Source of the DNA: Streptomyces sp. NBC_01481
GTDB taxonomy: Bacteria > Actinomycetota > Actinomycetes > Streptomycetales > Streptomycetaceae
Length of the DNA stretch: 64,000 nucleotides
NCBI RefSeq assembly: GCF_026339995.1
Contig: NZ_JAPEPT010000008.1
Span: 62,001-126,000, forward strand
Reading direction: 5' to 3'
The notes under the pieces are model-generated. The model was not told where the DNA came from. It ran no database searches and saw only the letters and a program-made list of their open reading frames with translations. Below, one piece after another: positions 43,270 through 52,650 of this stretch (position 1 is its first letter; every line of letters starts with the position of its first letter). A program made the translations under genes and the position numbers.

Positions 43270-43374
43270 CATTCCGGGCGCGGAACGGCGTCGGCCACAA
43301 ACGCTCATGGGACGTTTCCCGAGCGGAAAGATCCACGTTGGGTCAGCCACCCCGGGTGCGACGACAACACGGGT

Positions 43375-44499
43375 ATGCGAGTCGTCATCGTCACCGAATC
43401 CTTTCCGCCAGACGTCAATGGTGTGGCGCACTGCGCCCTGCAGACCGCCCGGCACCTCGCCGCGCGCGGTCATGACCCGCTCGTCATAGCCCCGGCAGTC
43501 GCCGGGGCCGACGACTCCGACCGAACCGCACCCTGCCCCGTGGTGCGCGTCCCCTCCCTGCCCCTGCCCGGATATCCCCAAGTACGGGTGGCCCTCCCCA
43601 GCCGCCGCGTCGCGGCGACCATCGCTGCCCACCGGGCCGACCTCGTCCACCTGGCCAGCCCGTTCGTCCTCGGCGTGCGGGGCATGGCGGCGGCGGCACG
43701 GCTCGGCCTGCCGGCCGTCGCCGTCTACCAGACCGACCTCGCCGGATACGCGCGCACCTATGTGGGCGCCGGCGAGGGCGCCGCGTGGCGGCGCATCCGT
43801 ACGGTCCACAGCGCCGCGGACCGCACGCTCGCCCCCTCCAGCGCCGCCCTGCGCGATCTGGAGGAGCACGGTGTCGAACGGGTGCGGCTGTGGCCGCGCG
43901 GCGTGGACACCGCACGTTTTCGGCCGGAACTGCGGGACGGGGAACTCCGTCGCGAACTCGCGCCGAACGGCGAGCTGATCGTCGGCTACGTCGGCCGCCT
44001 CGCCCCCGAGAAGCACGTGGAGCTGCTCGCCGGGGCCTGCGCCATGCCCGGCGTACGCGTCGTGGTGGTCGGCGACGGGCCGAGCGAGACCACCCTGCGC
44101 GGGGCGCTGCCCGGGGCCGTCTTCCTCGGCCGAAGGACGGGCGACGACCTCGCCCGGATCTTCGCCTCGCTGGACGTCTTCGCCCACACCGGTCCGTACG
44201 AGACCTTCTGCCAGACCGTGCAGGAGGCCATGGCCAGCGGTGTTCCGGTCATCGCCCCCGCCGCGGGCGGGCCGCTCGACCTCGTCGACCACGGGCGTAC
44301 GGGCATGCTGGTCGAGCCGAGGGACGTGGACGCGGTGTCCACGGCCGTCGCCACGCTGGCGGCCGACCCTGGGCTCAGGGCCGCCTACGGGCTGGCGGGA
44401 CGGGCCGCCGTCGAGGGCAGGACCTGGGCCGTGATCGGGGATCTGCTCCTCGACCACTACGCCGAGGTGCTCGGAGCACGCACGGCGGTGGCGGCATGA
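43375..44499 (+). CDS. GT4 glycosyltransferase, MgtA/PimB-like
   Basis: 374 residues with the GT-B fold: MRVVIVTESFPPDVNGVA, nucleotide-sugar site VGYVGRLAPEKHVELLAGA, and EX7E-type HTGPYETFCQTVQEAMASGVPVIAP. The sequence style matches GDP-mannose-dependent alpha-mannosyltransferases of actinobacterial lipoglycan or phosphatidylinositol mannoside synthesis; the acceptor is not certain. It starts a four-gene unit with 4 bp overlaps. Confidence 0.88.
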   Translation: MRVVIVTESFPPDVNGVAHCALQTARHLAARGHDPLVIAPAVAGADDSDRTAPCPVVRVPSLPLPGYPQVRVALPSRRVAATIAAHRADLVHLASPFVLGVRGMAAAARLGLPAVAVYQTDLAGYARTYVGAGEGAAWRRIRTVHSAADRTLAPSSAALRDLEEHGVERVRLWPRGVDTARFRPELRDGELRRELAPNGELIVGYVGRLAPEKHVELLAGACAMPGVRVVVVGDGPSETTLRGALPGAVFLGRRTGDDLARIFASLDVFAHTGPYETFCQTVQEAMASGVPVIAPAAGGPLDLVDHGRTGMLVEPRDVDAVSTAVATLAADPGLRAAYGLAGRAAVEGRTWAVIGDLLLDHYAEVLGARTAVAA

Positions 44500-45656
44500 G
44501 CGCCCTGCGGATCGTACGGCTCGCGAACTTCGTCACCCCCGCCTCCGGCGGGCTGCGTACCGCGCTGCGCGAGCTCGGCAAGGGCTACGCCGCCGCGGGC
44601 CACGAGCCCGTGCTGATCGTGCCCGGTGACGTGGAGAGCGACCGGATGACGCCACAAGGGCGCGTCGTCACCCTGCCGGGGCCCGAGCTGCCCGGCACCG
44701 GCGGATACCGAGTGCTGGCCGCCCGGCGGCGGCTGCGGGACGTCCTGGAGCTCCTGGAGCCCGACCGGATCGAGGTCTCCGACCGCACCACCCTGCGCTG
44801 GACGGGCGAGTGGGCGCGGCGCCACCGCATCCCCTCGGTGATGGTCTCCCACGAGACGGCCGACGGCGTGCTGCGCACCTGGGGTCTTTCCGAGTCCGTC
44901 GCCGCCCGGACCGCGGACCGGCTCAACCGCCGCACCGCCTGGGCGTATTCGCGGATCGTGTGCACCACGGAATGGGCCGAGCGGGAGTTCATCCGCATCG
45001 GGGCGCGCAATGTCGTACGAGCGCCCCTCGGCGTCGACCTGCGCCGCTGCCGGCCGGGGCGGCGCAGCACGGTGTTGCGCGCCAAGCACGCCGCAGGCGC
45101 CGAGGTGCTGCTGCTGCTCTGCTCCCGGCTGTCGGTGGAGAAGCGCCCGGGCATGGCTCTGGACGCGCTCGCCGAGCTCCGGGAGCGGGGCGTACGTGCC
45201 TCCCTCGTCGTCGCGGGCGACGGTCCGCTGCGGGCCGCGCTGATCCGCAGGGCACGCGCCGAGCGGCTGCCTGCCCAGTTCCTCGGCTATGTGGGCGACC
45301 GCGAGGCGGTGGCCGATCTGCAGGCGGCGGCGGACATCTGCCTGGCGCCGGGGCCGGCCGAGACCTTCGGTCTCTCGGCACTCGAAGCGCTCGCCTGCGG
45401 CACCCCTGTCGTCGCGAGCGCCTCGTCCGCGCTGCCGGAGGTGATCGGGGACGCGGGAGCCGCCGCGCTCGACACGCCGACGGACTTCGCGGACGCGCTG
45501 CAGAAGTTGCTGGCCCGTCCCGAGGGCGAACGCCGCGAGGCGGCCAGGGCCCGGGCCGAACTCTTCGACTGGCAGCGGTCGGTGGACGCGTTCCTCGCCG
45601 CGCACGACGCTCCCCGGCTGCGCGAGCGGGCACACGGAGAGGGAGTGGCGGCATGA
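44496..45656 (+). CDS. GT4 glycosyltransferase (second)
   Basis: 386 residues, GT-B fold: RIVRLANFVTPASGGLRTALRELGKGYAAAGHEP, LLLLCSRLSVEKRPGMALDAL, and the donor-binding LAPGPAETFGLSALEALACGTPVVAS. The donor is likely a GDP- or UDP-sugar. Its ATG overlaps the upstream stop by 4 bp; the two glycosyltransferases probably act in one glycan or glycolipid pathway. Confidence 0.88.
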   Translation: MSALRIVRLANFVTPASGGLRTALRELGKGYAAAGHEPVLIVPGDVESDRMTPQGRVVTLPGPELPGTGGYRVLAARRRLRDVLELLEPDRIEVSDRTTLRWTGEWARRHRIPSVMVSHETADGVLRTWGLSESVAARTADRLNRRTAWAYSRIVCTTEWAEREFIRIGARNVVRAPLGVDLRRCRPGRRSTVLRAKHAAGAEVLLLLCSRLSVEKRPGMALDALAELRERGVRASLVVAGDGPLRAALIRRARAERLPAQFLGYVGDREAVADLQAAADICLAPGPAETFGLSALEALACGTPVVASASSALPEVIGDAGAAALDTPTDFADALQKLLARPEGERREAARARAELFDWQRSVDAFLAAHDAPRLRERAHGEGVAA

Positions 45657-46795
45657 CGTCCGCACCCGCGACCGCGCTCGCGGACGAGTCGGAGTCGCAG
45701 GGCGGGGCTTCCGGCGCCCACGACGTCCCGGCAGTCGTGCTGGCCACCGGCAGCACGCTGCACGCACCGCGCTCTCCGGAGGCCGGCATCGTGCGCCTGG
45801 GCGGCCACGGCGGCGTACTGGAGCGGGGCCTCGCCCAGCCCGTCGAGGAGCACGGCATCGCCGAGGTCACCGAATGTGGCGGCACCGACCACACCACAGG
45901 TGTCGGCGCGGCCGGGCTCGCTCCCGTACCCACGACGAGGCCTCTGCGCTTCGTCGCGCTCGGGGACTCCCTCACCGAAGGTGTGGGGGACCGGGTCGCG
46001 GACGGGTGGCGCGGGTGGGCCGCCCTGCTCGCCGACGGGCTCGGCTGCCTCCAGGAGCCCGCGGAGTTCCGCAAGCTCGCCGTAAGTGGCGCCCTCACCC
46101 GGGACGTCGCCGAACGGCAGACCCCTGAGGCACTGGCGTTCGCACCGGACATCGCGTCCGTGCTCGTCGGGGTCAACGACACCCTGCGCCGCACCTTCGA
46201 CATCGAGGACATGGCCAGGCAGCTCGACTCCGTGTGCGCCCGGCTCACCGCGCGCGGCACCGTGCTGCTGACCGCCTGCCTGCCCGACCCCGGCAGCATG
46301 CTCGGGCTGCCTTTGCCGCTCGCCCGCCCCCTCGCGAGACGTCAGCGGGCGGTCAACACGGTCGTCCACGCCCTGTCCGACCGATACGGCGCCATCCATC
46401 TTCATGCCGCGGAGGCGTCCTGGGTCGCCGACCGGACCATGTGGAGCGCCGACCGGCTGCATCCGGGCGAGCGCGGGCACCGGATGATCGCGCGGCGTTT
46501 CCACGAGCTGCTGACCGAGCGCGGGCTCGCCCACGGGACCGCGCCCGGCAGCGACCCCGAGCAGGCCCCGCCGAGCCGTGCCGCGGCCGCCCTGTGGCTC
46601 GCCACGGCCGGGACCGCTTGGGTGGCGCGCCGCTGCACCGATCTGCTGCCGCAGCTGATGCGGCTGGCGGGTGCGGAGGCACGCCACTGGGCCCGCGGCA
46701 CCAGCGAACGCCTGGACCGCAGCGCCGAGCACGCGCTGTCGGCGGCGCTGGCTGCCGTGTCCCTGGACGTTCCCCTTGCCAGAATGGGGGAATGA
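45653..46795 (+). CDS. SGNH/GDSL hydrolase
   Basis: 380 residues. A 100-residue N-terminal part is Gly/Ala-rich and probably disordered. The SGNH domain then begins at RFVALGDSLTEGVGDR (nucleophile Ser), with VLVGVNDTLRR (Gly and Asn oxyanion) and DRLHPGERGH (Asp-His). No signal peptide. Such hydrolases deacylate or deacetylate glycans and lipids, fitting the two glycosyltransferases with which it overlaps by 4 bp. A C-terminal tail of about 100 residues is helical and has no known domain. Confidence 0.82.
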   Translation: MTSAPATALADESESQGGASGAHDVPAVVLATGSTLHAPRSPEAGIVRLGGHGGVLERGLAQPVEEHGIAEVTECGGTDHTTGVGAAGLAPVPTTRPLRFVALGDSLTEGVGDRVADGWRGWAALLADGLGCLQEPAEFRKLAVSGALTRDVAERQTPEALAFAPDIASVLVGVNDTLRRTFDIEDMARQLDSVCARLTARGTVLLTACLPDPGSMLGLPLPLARPLARRQRAVNTVVHALSDRYGAIHLHAAEASWVADRTMWSADRLHPGERGHRMIARRFHELLTERGLAHGTAPGSDPEQAPPSRAAAALWLATAGTAWVARRCTDLLPQLMRLAGAEARHWARGTSERLDRSAEHALSAALAAVSLDVPLARMGE

Positions 46796-49700
46796 GCGGG
46801 CTCTGGGAATTCTGGATCGACCGTGGCGGCACCTTCACCGACATCGTGGGCAGACGACCCGACGGACGGCTGGTGTCCCGGAAGCTGCTCTCGCACAACC
46901 CCGAGCGCTACCGGGACGCGGCCGTCGCCGGGATCCGGCTGCTCCTGGGTGTGGGCCCGGACGACCCCGTTCCCGCCGACCGGGTCGCCAGTGTCAAGAT
47001 GGGCACCACCGTTGCCACCAACGCCCTTCTGGAACGGCGCGGCGAGCCGACCGTCCTGGTCATCACCGAAGGCTTCAGGGACGCGCTGCGCATCGCGTAC
47101 CAGAACCGCCCCCGCCTCTTCGACCGCCGGATCGTGCTGCCCGAGGCGGTGTACGAGCGCGTCATCGAGGTCCCCGAACGCGTCGACGCGCGCGGCGAGA
47201 CCGTGCGGCCCCTCGATCTCGACACTGTCACCGAGCAGTTGAAGGCCGCCCACGCCGACGGCATCCACAGCGCCGCGGTCGTCCTCATGCACGGCTACCG
47301 CCATCCCGACCACGAGAAGCGCGTCGCCGAAGCCGCCCGCGCGCTCGGCTTCACCCAGGTCAGCTGCTCCCACGAGGTCAGCCCGCTGATCAAACTCGTA
47401 CCGCGCGGCGACACCACGGTCGTCGACGCCTATCTCTCGCCCATCCTGCGGCGGTACGTGGACGAGGTCGCCGCCGAACTCGACGGCATCCGGCTGATGT
47501 TCATGCAGTCCAACGGCGGGCTGCGCGAAGCCGCCCACTTCCGCGGCAAGGACGCCGTGCTCTCCGGCCCTGCGGGCGGCGTCGTCGGTATGGCCCGTAC
47601 CGCCGAACAGGCGGGATTCGGCCGGGTCATCGGCTTCGACATGGGCGGCACATCCACCGATGTGTCGCACTACGCGGGCGAGTTCGAGCGCGAACTCGGA
47701 ACCCAGGTCGCCGGTGTACGGATGCGCGCACCCATGATGAACATCCACACAGTCGCCGCCGGCGGCGGCTCCGTCCTGCACTTCGACGGCCGCCGCTACC
47801 GCGTGGGCCCCGACTCAGCGGGCGCCGTGCCCGGACCGGCCTGCTACCGCCGCGGCGGTCCGCTCACCGTCACCGACGCCAATGTGATGCTCGGCCGGAT
47901 CCAGCCCGACCACTTCCCCTCGGTCTTCGGGCCCGGGGGCGATGAGCCCCTGGACGCCGCCACCGTGGGCGAGCGCTTCGCCGTGCTTGCCGACGACGTG
48001 CACAAGGCGAGCGGCACCCGGCGCACACCCGAGGAGGTCGCGGCCGGATTCCTGGAGATCGCCGTCCTCAACATGGCCAACGCGGTCAAGAAGATCTCCG
48101 TACAACGCGGCCACGACATCACCCGCTACGCGCTGACCTCCTTCGGCGGCGCCGGCGGCCAGCACGCCTGCGCCGTCGCCGACGCACTCGGCGTCAACAC
48201 CGTGATCGTGCCACCGCTGGCCGGGGTGCTCTCGGCCTACGGCATCGGCCTGGCCGACGCCACCGCCATGCGCGAGCAGTCCGTGGAGGCGGAGCTGGAC
48301 GAGGCCGCCCTCGGGCGCGTACGCACCCTTTGCGACGAACTCGCCGCGCGCACCCGCGCCGAACTGCGTGCCGACGCCGTCCCCGACGCCGCGATCACCA
48401 CGCACGCGCGCGTGCTGCTCCGTTACGCCGGAACGGACGCCGCCCTGCCCGTGCCGCTGGACACCGTCGCCGCGATGAAGCAGGCCTTCGAAACAATCCA
48501 CCGTTCGCGCTACGCGTTCACCATGGACAAGCCGCTCGTCGCGGAAGCCGTCTCCGTCGAGGCCGTGGGCACGGCCGGGGAGCACGGCGCGTACGTCGTC
48601 GAAGAGATCGCGGGCGAGGGGGAGTTCGCCCCGCGCGCGGTGGTCGGCATGTTCGTGGACGGCGAGCGGCGCAGGACGCCCTTGTACCACCGAGTCCATC
48701 TGCGTCCCGGAGATTCGGTCGAAGGACCGGCGATCATCGCCGAGGCCGACGCCACGACCGTCGTCGACCCCGGCTGGCGCGCGGCCGCGGACGAGCGCGG
48801 GCACCTGCTGCTGACGCGCGTGCGCCCCCGCCCGGGCAGGGTGGCCGTGGGCACCGACGTCGACCCGGTGCTCCTGGAGGTCTTCAACAACCTCTTCATG
48901 GCGATCGCCGAGCAGATGGGCGTCCGTCTGGAGAACACCGCCCACTCCGTCAACATCAAGGAACGGCTCGACTTCTCCTGCGCGCTCTTCGACAACACCG
49001 GCAATCTGATCGCCAACGCACCCCATATCCCCGTCCATCTCGGCTCGATGGGCGAGTCGATCAAGGAGGTGCTGCGTCGCAACGAGGGCGCGATGAAGCC
49101 GGGCGATGTGTACGCGATCAACGACCCGTACCACGGCGGCACGCATCTGCCCGATGTGACAGTCGTGACGCCCGTGTTCGAGGGGGACGAGCTGCGCTTT
49201 CTGGTGGCCTCGCGCGGCCACCACGCCGAGATCGGCGGCATCACCCCCGGCTCCATGCCCGCCTTCAGCCGCACCGTGGAGGAGGAGGGCGTGCTCTTCG
49301 ACAACTGGCTGCTCGTGCGCGACGGACGGCTGCGCGAGGCCGAGACCCGGGAACTGCTGACCACGGCCCGCTACCCGTCGCGCGCCCCCGACACCAACCT
49401 CGCCGACCTGCGGGCCCAGATCGCCGCGAACGAGAAGGGCATCGTTGAACTGCGCCGGATGGTCGACCAGTTCGGGCTCGATGTCGTCCATGCCTATATG
49501 CGCCACGTGCGGGACAACGCCGCGGAGTCGGTGCGCCGCATCGTCGCCGGGCTGAACGACGGCGCGTACCGCTACGAGACCGACAGCGGGGCGGTCATCC
49601 AGGTGGCCCTCACCGTGGACCGCAAGGCGCGCTCGGCCGTCATCGACTTCACCGGCACCTCGCCGCAGCAGCCGGGAAACTTCAACGCACCCAAGTCCGT

Positions 49701-50388
49701 GGTCATGGCGGCGGTTCTGTATGTGTTCCGGACGCTGGTCGCCGACGACATCCCGCTCAACAGCGGCTGTCTGGAGCCACTGGAGGTCCGCGTGCCCGAC
49801 GGCTCGATGCTCGCGCCGTCCCACCCGGCCGCCACGGTCGCGGGCAATGTGGAGACCTCGCAGGCCGTCACCGGCGCGCTGTACGCGGCGCTCGGCGTCC
49901 AGGCCGAGGGCTCGGGCACCATGAACAACCTGACCTTCGGCAACGACCGCGTGCAGTACTACGAGACGGTGGCCAGCGGCTCGGGCGCGGGAGAGGGCTT
50001 CGACGGCGCGGATGCCGTCCAGACCCATATGACCAACTCGCGCCTGACCGACCCCGAAGTGCTGGAGTGGCGCTACCCGGTGCGCGTGGACGCCTTCGCC
50101 GTACGGGAGGGCAGCGGCGGGCGCGGACACTGGAACGGCGGACGCGGCGTGGTCCGCAGGATCCGCTTCCTGGACCCGATGACGGTGGCTCTGCTCACCG
50201 GGCACCGCCGCGTCCCGCCGTACGGCATGGCGGGCGGCGGGCCGGGCGCGCTCGGCAAGAACCTGGTGGAGCGGGCCGACGGCAGCGTGACGCAGCTCCA
50301 AGGCGTCGATTCCGTGGATGTCGGCCCCGGGGACGTGCTGGTGATGAACACCCCGGGCGGCGGGGGATTCGGCACGCCCGAACCGTAG
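46792..50388 (+). CDS. Hydantoinase/5-oxoprolinase family protein, fused A and B domains
   Basis: 1198 residues, matching single-chain 5-oxoprolinase (OPLAH) or fused HyuA-HyuB. HyuA half (about residues 1-680): WEFWIDRGGTFTDIVGR at the ATP site, GGTSTDVSHYAGE, then FGGAGGQHACAVADAL. HyuB half (about 690-1190): LENTAHSVNIKERLDFSCALFD, PYHGGTHLPDVT and NFNAPKSVVMAA. Family members hydrolyse 5-oxoproline to glutamate, or hydantoins, using ATP. The operon follows SGNH with a 4 bp overlap and ends exactly 1 bp before the convergent pxpC stop. A role in 5-oxoproline use is likely from that context. Confidence 0.85.
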   Translation: MSGLWEFWIDRGGTFTDIVGRRPDGRLVSRKLLSHNPERYRDAAVAGIRLLLGVGPDDPVPADRVASVKMGTTVATNALLERRGEPTVLVITEGFRDALRIAYQNRPRLFDRRIVLPEAVYERVIEVPERVDARGETVRPLDLDTVTEQLKAAHADGIHSAAVVLMHGYRHPDHEKRVAEAARALGFTQVSCSHEVSPLIKLVPRGDTTVVDAYLSPILRRYVDEVAAELDGIRLMFMQSNGGLREAAHFRGKDAVLSGPAGGVVGMARTAEQAGFGRVIGFDMGGTSTDVSHYAGEFERELGTQVAGVRMRAPMMNIHTVAAGGGSVLHFDGRRYRVGPDSAGAVPGPACYRRGGPLTVTDANVMLGRIQPDHFPSVFGPGGDEPLDAATVGERFAVLADDVHKASGTRRTPEEVAAGFLEIAVLNMANAVKKISVQRGHDITRYALTSFGGAGGQHACAVADALGVNTVIVPPLAGVLSAYGIGLADATAMREQSVEAELDEAALGRVRTLCDELAARTRAELRADAVPDAAITTHARVLLRYAGTDAALPVPLDTVAAMKQAFETIHRSRYAFTMDKPLVAEAVSVEAVGTAGEHGAYVVEEIAGEGEFAPRAVVGMFVDGERRRTPLYHRVHLRPGDSVEGPAIIAEADATTVVDPGWRAAADERGHLLLTRVRPRPGRVAVGTDVDPVLLEVFNNLFMAIAEQMGVRLENTAHSVNIKERLDFSCALFDNTGNLIANAPHIPVHLGSMGESIKEVLRRNEGAMKPGDVYAINDPYHGGTHLPDVTVVTPVFEGDELRFLVASRGHHAEIGGITPGSMPAFSRTVEEEGVLFDNWLLVRDGRLREAETRELLTTARYPSRAPDTNLADLRAQIAANEKGIVELRRMVDQFGLDVVHAYMRHVRDNAAESVRRIVAGLNDGAYRYETDSGAVIQVALTVDRKARSAVIDFTGTSPQQPGNFNAPKSVVMAAVLYVFRTLVADDIPLNSGCLEPLEVRVPDGSMLAPSHPAATVAGNVETSQAVTGALYAALGVQAEGSGTMNNLTFGNDRVQYYETVASGSGAGEGFDGADAVQTHMTNSRLTDPEVLEWRYPVRVDAFAVREGSGGRGHWNGGRGVVRRIRFLDPMTVALLTGHRRVPPYGMAGGGPGALGKNLVERADGSVTQLQGVDSVDVGPGDVLVMNTPGGGGFGTPEP

Positions 50389-51252
50389 TCAGCGAACCGG
50401 GACGAAGCGGATGGGTATCCCCGGTGCGGCCTGGGCCGCCGCCGCGAGATCCCGCTCGTCGACGACCGCGATCACCGGATAGCCGCCGGTGGTCGGGTGA
50501 TCGGCGAGAAAGACCACCGGGCAGCCGTCCGGCGGCACCTGAACGGCCCCAAGGACCATGCCCTCGCTGGGAAGTTCGCCGTTCGACGCGCGCTCCAGGG
50601 AGGGGCCCTCGGTGCGCAGACCTATGCGGTTGCTCGCGGACGAGACCCGGTAGGCGCTACGGGACAGCGTGGTCGGCGCCGCATCGGTGAACCAGTCATG
50701 GCGTGGCCCGAACCGTACCCGCAGCACCAGCTCGGCGGGCGGGGCCGGATGCGGGACGGCGTCCACGCGCGCGTGCCCCGCGGGCGCGCCGCCCAGGGGG
50801 AGCACGGCTCCGTCCGCGAGCGGCGCGGGACCGAGCCCCGAGAGGAGGTCCGTGGACCGGCTGCCCAGCACAGGCTCCACGGCCACACCGCCGCCGAAGG
50901 CGACGTAGCTGCGGACGCCGAAGACCGCGGGCCCGATGTCCAGCAGTGCTCCCGCGGGCACCCGCACCGGCGATCCCCACGCCACCGGCCGCCCGTCCAC
51001 GGACACGGGACTGGGCGCCCCCGCCACAGCGACTGTCACCGCGCAACGCGGACGCACGGCACAGCCGTTGAGGGTGGTCTCCAGGACGGCGGCCTCCGGC
51101 GGGTTGCCCACGAGCCGGTTGACCAGCCGGGCGGCCGGCGGGTCCAGCGCTCCCGAGCGCGGTACCCCGAGATGGGCATGCCCCGGCCGCCCCAGATCCT
51201 GCACGGTGGTCAGCGCCCCGGCCCGTACGACGGCGAAGGCCCGGTCGGTCAT
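50389..51252 (-). CDS. pxpC: 5-oxoprolinase subunit C (biotin-dependent carboxyltransferase fold)
   Basis: 287 residues beginning MTDRAFAVVRAGALTTVQDLGRPGHAHLGVPRSGALDP, the diagnostic PxpC/KipA N-terminus. The remainder has the cyclophilin-like fold: FGGGVAVEPVLGSRSTDLLSGLG, then the ending SNRIGLRTEGPSLERASNGELPSEGMVLGAVQVPPDG. With PxpA and PxpB it opens 5-oxoproline to glutamate using ATP. ATG 51252 overlaps the pxpB stop by 4 bp; the longer frame to 51666 is antisense noise. Confidence 0.92.
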   Translation of the reverse strand: MTDRAFAVVRAGALTTVQDLGRPGHAHLGVPRSGALDPPAARLVNRLVGNPPEAAVLETTLNGCAVRPRCAVTVAVAGAPSPVSVDGRPVAWGSPVRVPAGALLDIGPAVFGVRSYVAFGGGVAVEPVLGSRSTDLLSGLGPAPLADGAVLPLGGAPAGHARVDAVPHPAPPAELVLRVRFGPRHDWFTDAAPTTLSRSAYRVSSASNRIGLRTEGPSLERASNGELPSEGMVLGAVQVPPDGCPVVFLADHPTTGGYPVIAVVDERDLAAAAQAAPGIPIRFVPVR

Positions 51253-51866
51253 CGGCGCTCCGGAACGAAACGCACCCGGGTCCCCGGCGACAGCAGTGCG
51301 GCGGGCTCCCGCGCCGGGTCCCACAGCACCGCGTCCGTCGTCCCGATCAGCTGCCAGCCGCCGGGTGACGAGCGCGGATACACCCCGGTGTACGGGCCCG
51401 CCAGCGCCAGCGCCCCTGCCGGGACCGAAGTGCGCGGGGTGGCCCTGCGCGGCACCGCGTACTGCTGCGGCAGCCCGGTCAGATAGCCGAAGCCGGGCGC
51501 GAACCCGCAGAAGGCGACGCGGAATTCGGCCGCCGAATGGATCCGTACGACCTCCTCCGCCGTCACCTGCCACAGTGCCGCGACATCCGCCAGATCGGGC
51601 CCGTCGTAGCGGACGGGTACCTCGATGGCGTCCTGCACGCTCGCGTGGAGCGCCGGAATCTCCCACTCCATGAGCTCACGTGCGAAGTGCCCGGGCCTGT
51701 CGAGTCCGTCGAGCAGCACCGTACGGGCGGCGGGCACGATCTCCCGGATCGGCGGCAGTGCACCCGAGGCGCGGCGGCGCAGCAGTTCGGCATGGAGCGC
51801 CCCCGCCTCGTCGCCGTCGGCCAGCTCGACGAGCAACGCCCGGTCACCGACCGGCATGGTCCTCAT
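51249..51866 (-). CDS. pxpB: 5-oxoprolinase subunit B (KipI family)
   Basis: 205 residues: MRTMPVGDRALLVELADG at the start, then FCGFAPGFGYLTGLP, PRRATPRTSVPAGALALAG and YTGVYPRSSPGGWQLIG, the characteristic KipI/AHS1 blocks. It forms the 5-oxoprolinase complex with PxpA and PxpC; the Bacillus homologue KipI is also an inhibitor of the sporulation kinase KinA. Overlaps pxpA and pxpC by 4 bp. Confidence 0.92.
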   Translation of the reverse strand: MRTMPVGDRALLVELADGDEAGALHAELLRRRASGALPPIREIVPAARTVLLDGLDRPGHFARELMEWEIPALHASVQDAIEVPVRYDGPDLADVAALWQVTAEEVVRIHSAAEFRVAFCGFAPGFGYLTGLPQQYAVPRRATPRTSVPAGALALAGPYTGVYPRSSPGGWQLIGTTDAVLWDPAREPAALLSPGTRVRFVPERR

Positions 51867-52627
51867 ACGAAGGCATCCACACGGACTCCCACGGTCTCCA
51901 GTTGCCGCCGCACCAGACGGGCAAGCGTGACCGCCCCCTCGGTGTCGCCGTGCAGACAGAGCGAGCGGGCCCGCACCGGGACCGACTGTCCGCAGCGCGA
52001 GGTGAGCACCCCGAACCGCGCCATGCTGACGGACCGTTCGACGACGGCTGCCGGATCGCTGAGCACCGCGCCGTCCTGTCCGCGCGGCACGAGCGTGCCC
52101 TCCGCGGTGTAGGCGCGGTCCGCGAACGCCTCGGTGACGGCGGGCAGTCCGGCCTTCTCCGCCATGGTGTGCAGCTTCGACCCCGGCAGCCCGAGCAGCG
52201 GCAGCCGCTCACCGGACAGCAGTACGCCGTCGACGACGGCGGCCGCCTGCTCCTCGTCGTGGACGACCCGGTTGTAGAGAGCGCCGTGCGGTTTGACGTA
52301 CGAGACACGGGACCCGGCCGCCCGGGCGAAGATCTCCAACGCCCCTATCTGATAGGCGATCTCGGCGGACAGTTCGTCCGGCGGGACGTCCATGGAGCGC
52401 CGTCCGAACCCGGCCAGATCCCGGTAGGAGACCTGGGCGCCGATCCGCACCCCGCGCTCCGCCGCCAGTTGGCAGACGCGCCGCATGGTGGACGCGTCCC
52501 CGGCGTGGAAGCCACAGGCGACGTTGGCGCTGGTGACGACCGACAGCAGCTGTTCGTCGTCGGTCAGCCGCCAGCGGCCGAAGCCCTCGCCCAGGTCGGC
52601 GTTGAGATCGATGGACGCCCAGGTCAT
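51863..52627 (-). CDS. pxpA: 5-oxoprolinase subunit A (LamB/YcsF family)
   Basis: 254 residues beginning MTWASIDLNADLGEGFGRW. LamB/YcsF hallmarks are SANVACGFHAGDASTMR, VRIGAQVSYRDLAGFGRR and YVKPHGALYNRV near the middle, with LCLHGDTEGAVTLARLV at the end. It is the catalytic partner of PxpBC. Cytoplasmic. First of the three pxp genes; the upstream DUF1445 gene ends 24 bp before its start. Confidence 0.92.
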   Translation of the reverse strand: MTWASIDLNADLGEGFGRWRLTDDEQLLSVVTSANVACGFHAGDASTMRRVCQLAAERGVRIGAQVSYRDLAGFGRRSMDVPPDELSAEIAYQIGALEIFARAAGSRVSYVKPHGALYNRVVHDEEQAAAVVDGVLLSGERLPLLGLPGSKLHTMAEKAGLPAVTEAFADRAYTAEGTLVPRGQDGAVLSDPAAVVERSVSMARFGVLTSRCGQSVPVRARSLCLHGDTEGAVTLARLVRRQLETVGVRVDAFV

Positions 52628-52650
52628 GTGCTCCCCATTCCTGTCTCTCG

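Noticed and set aside
47815..50301. 828-codon minus-strand frame inside the oxoprolinase gene
   Set aside because: Antisense shadow of a strongly supported coding frame; no start signal or recognisable domain.
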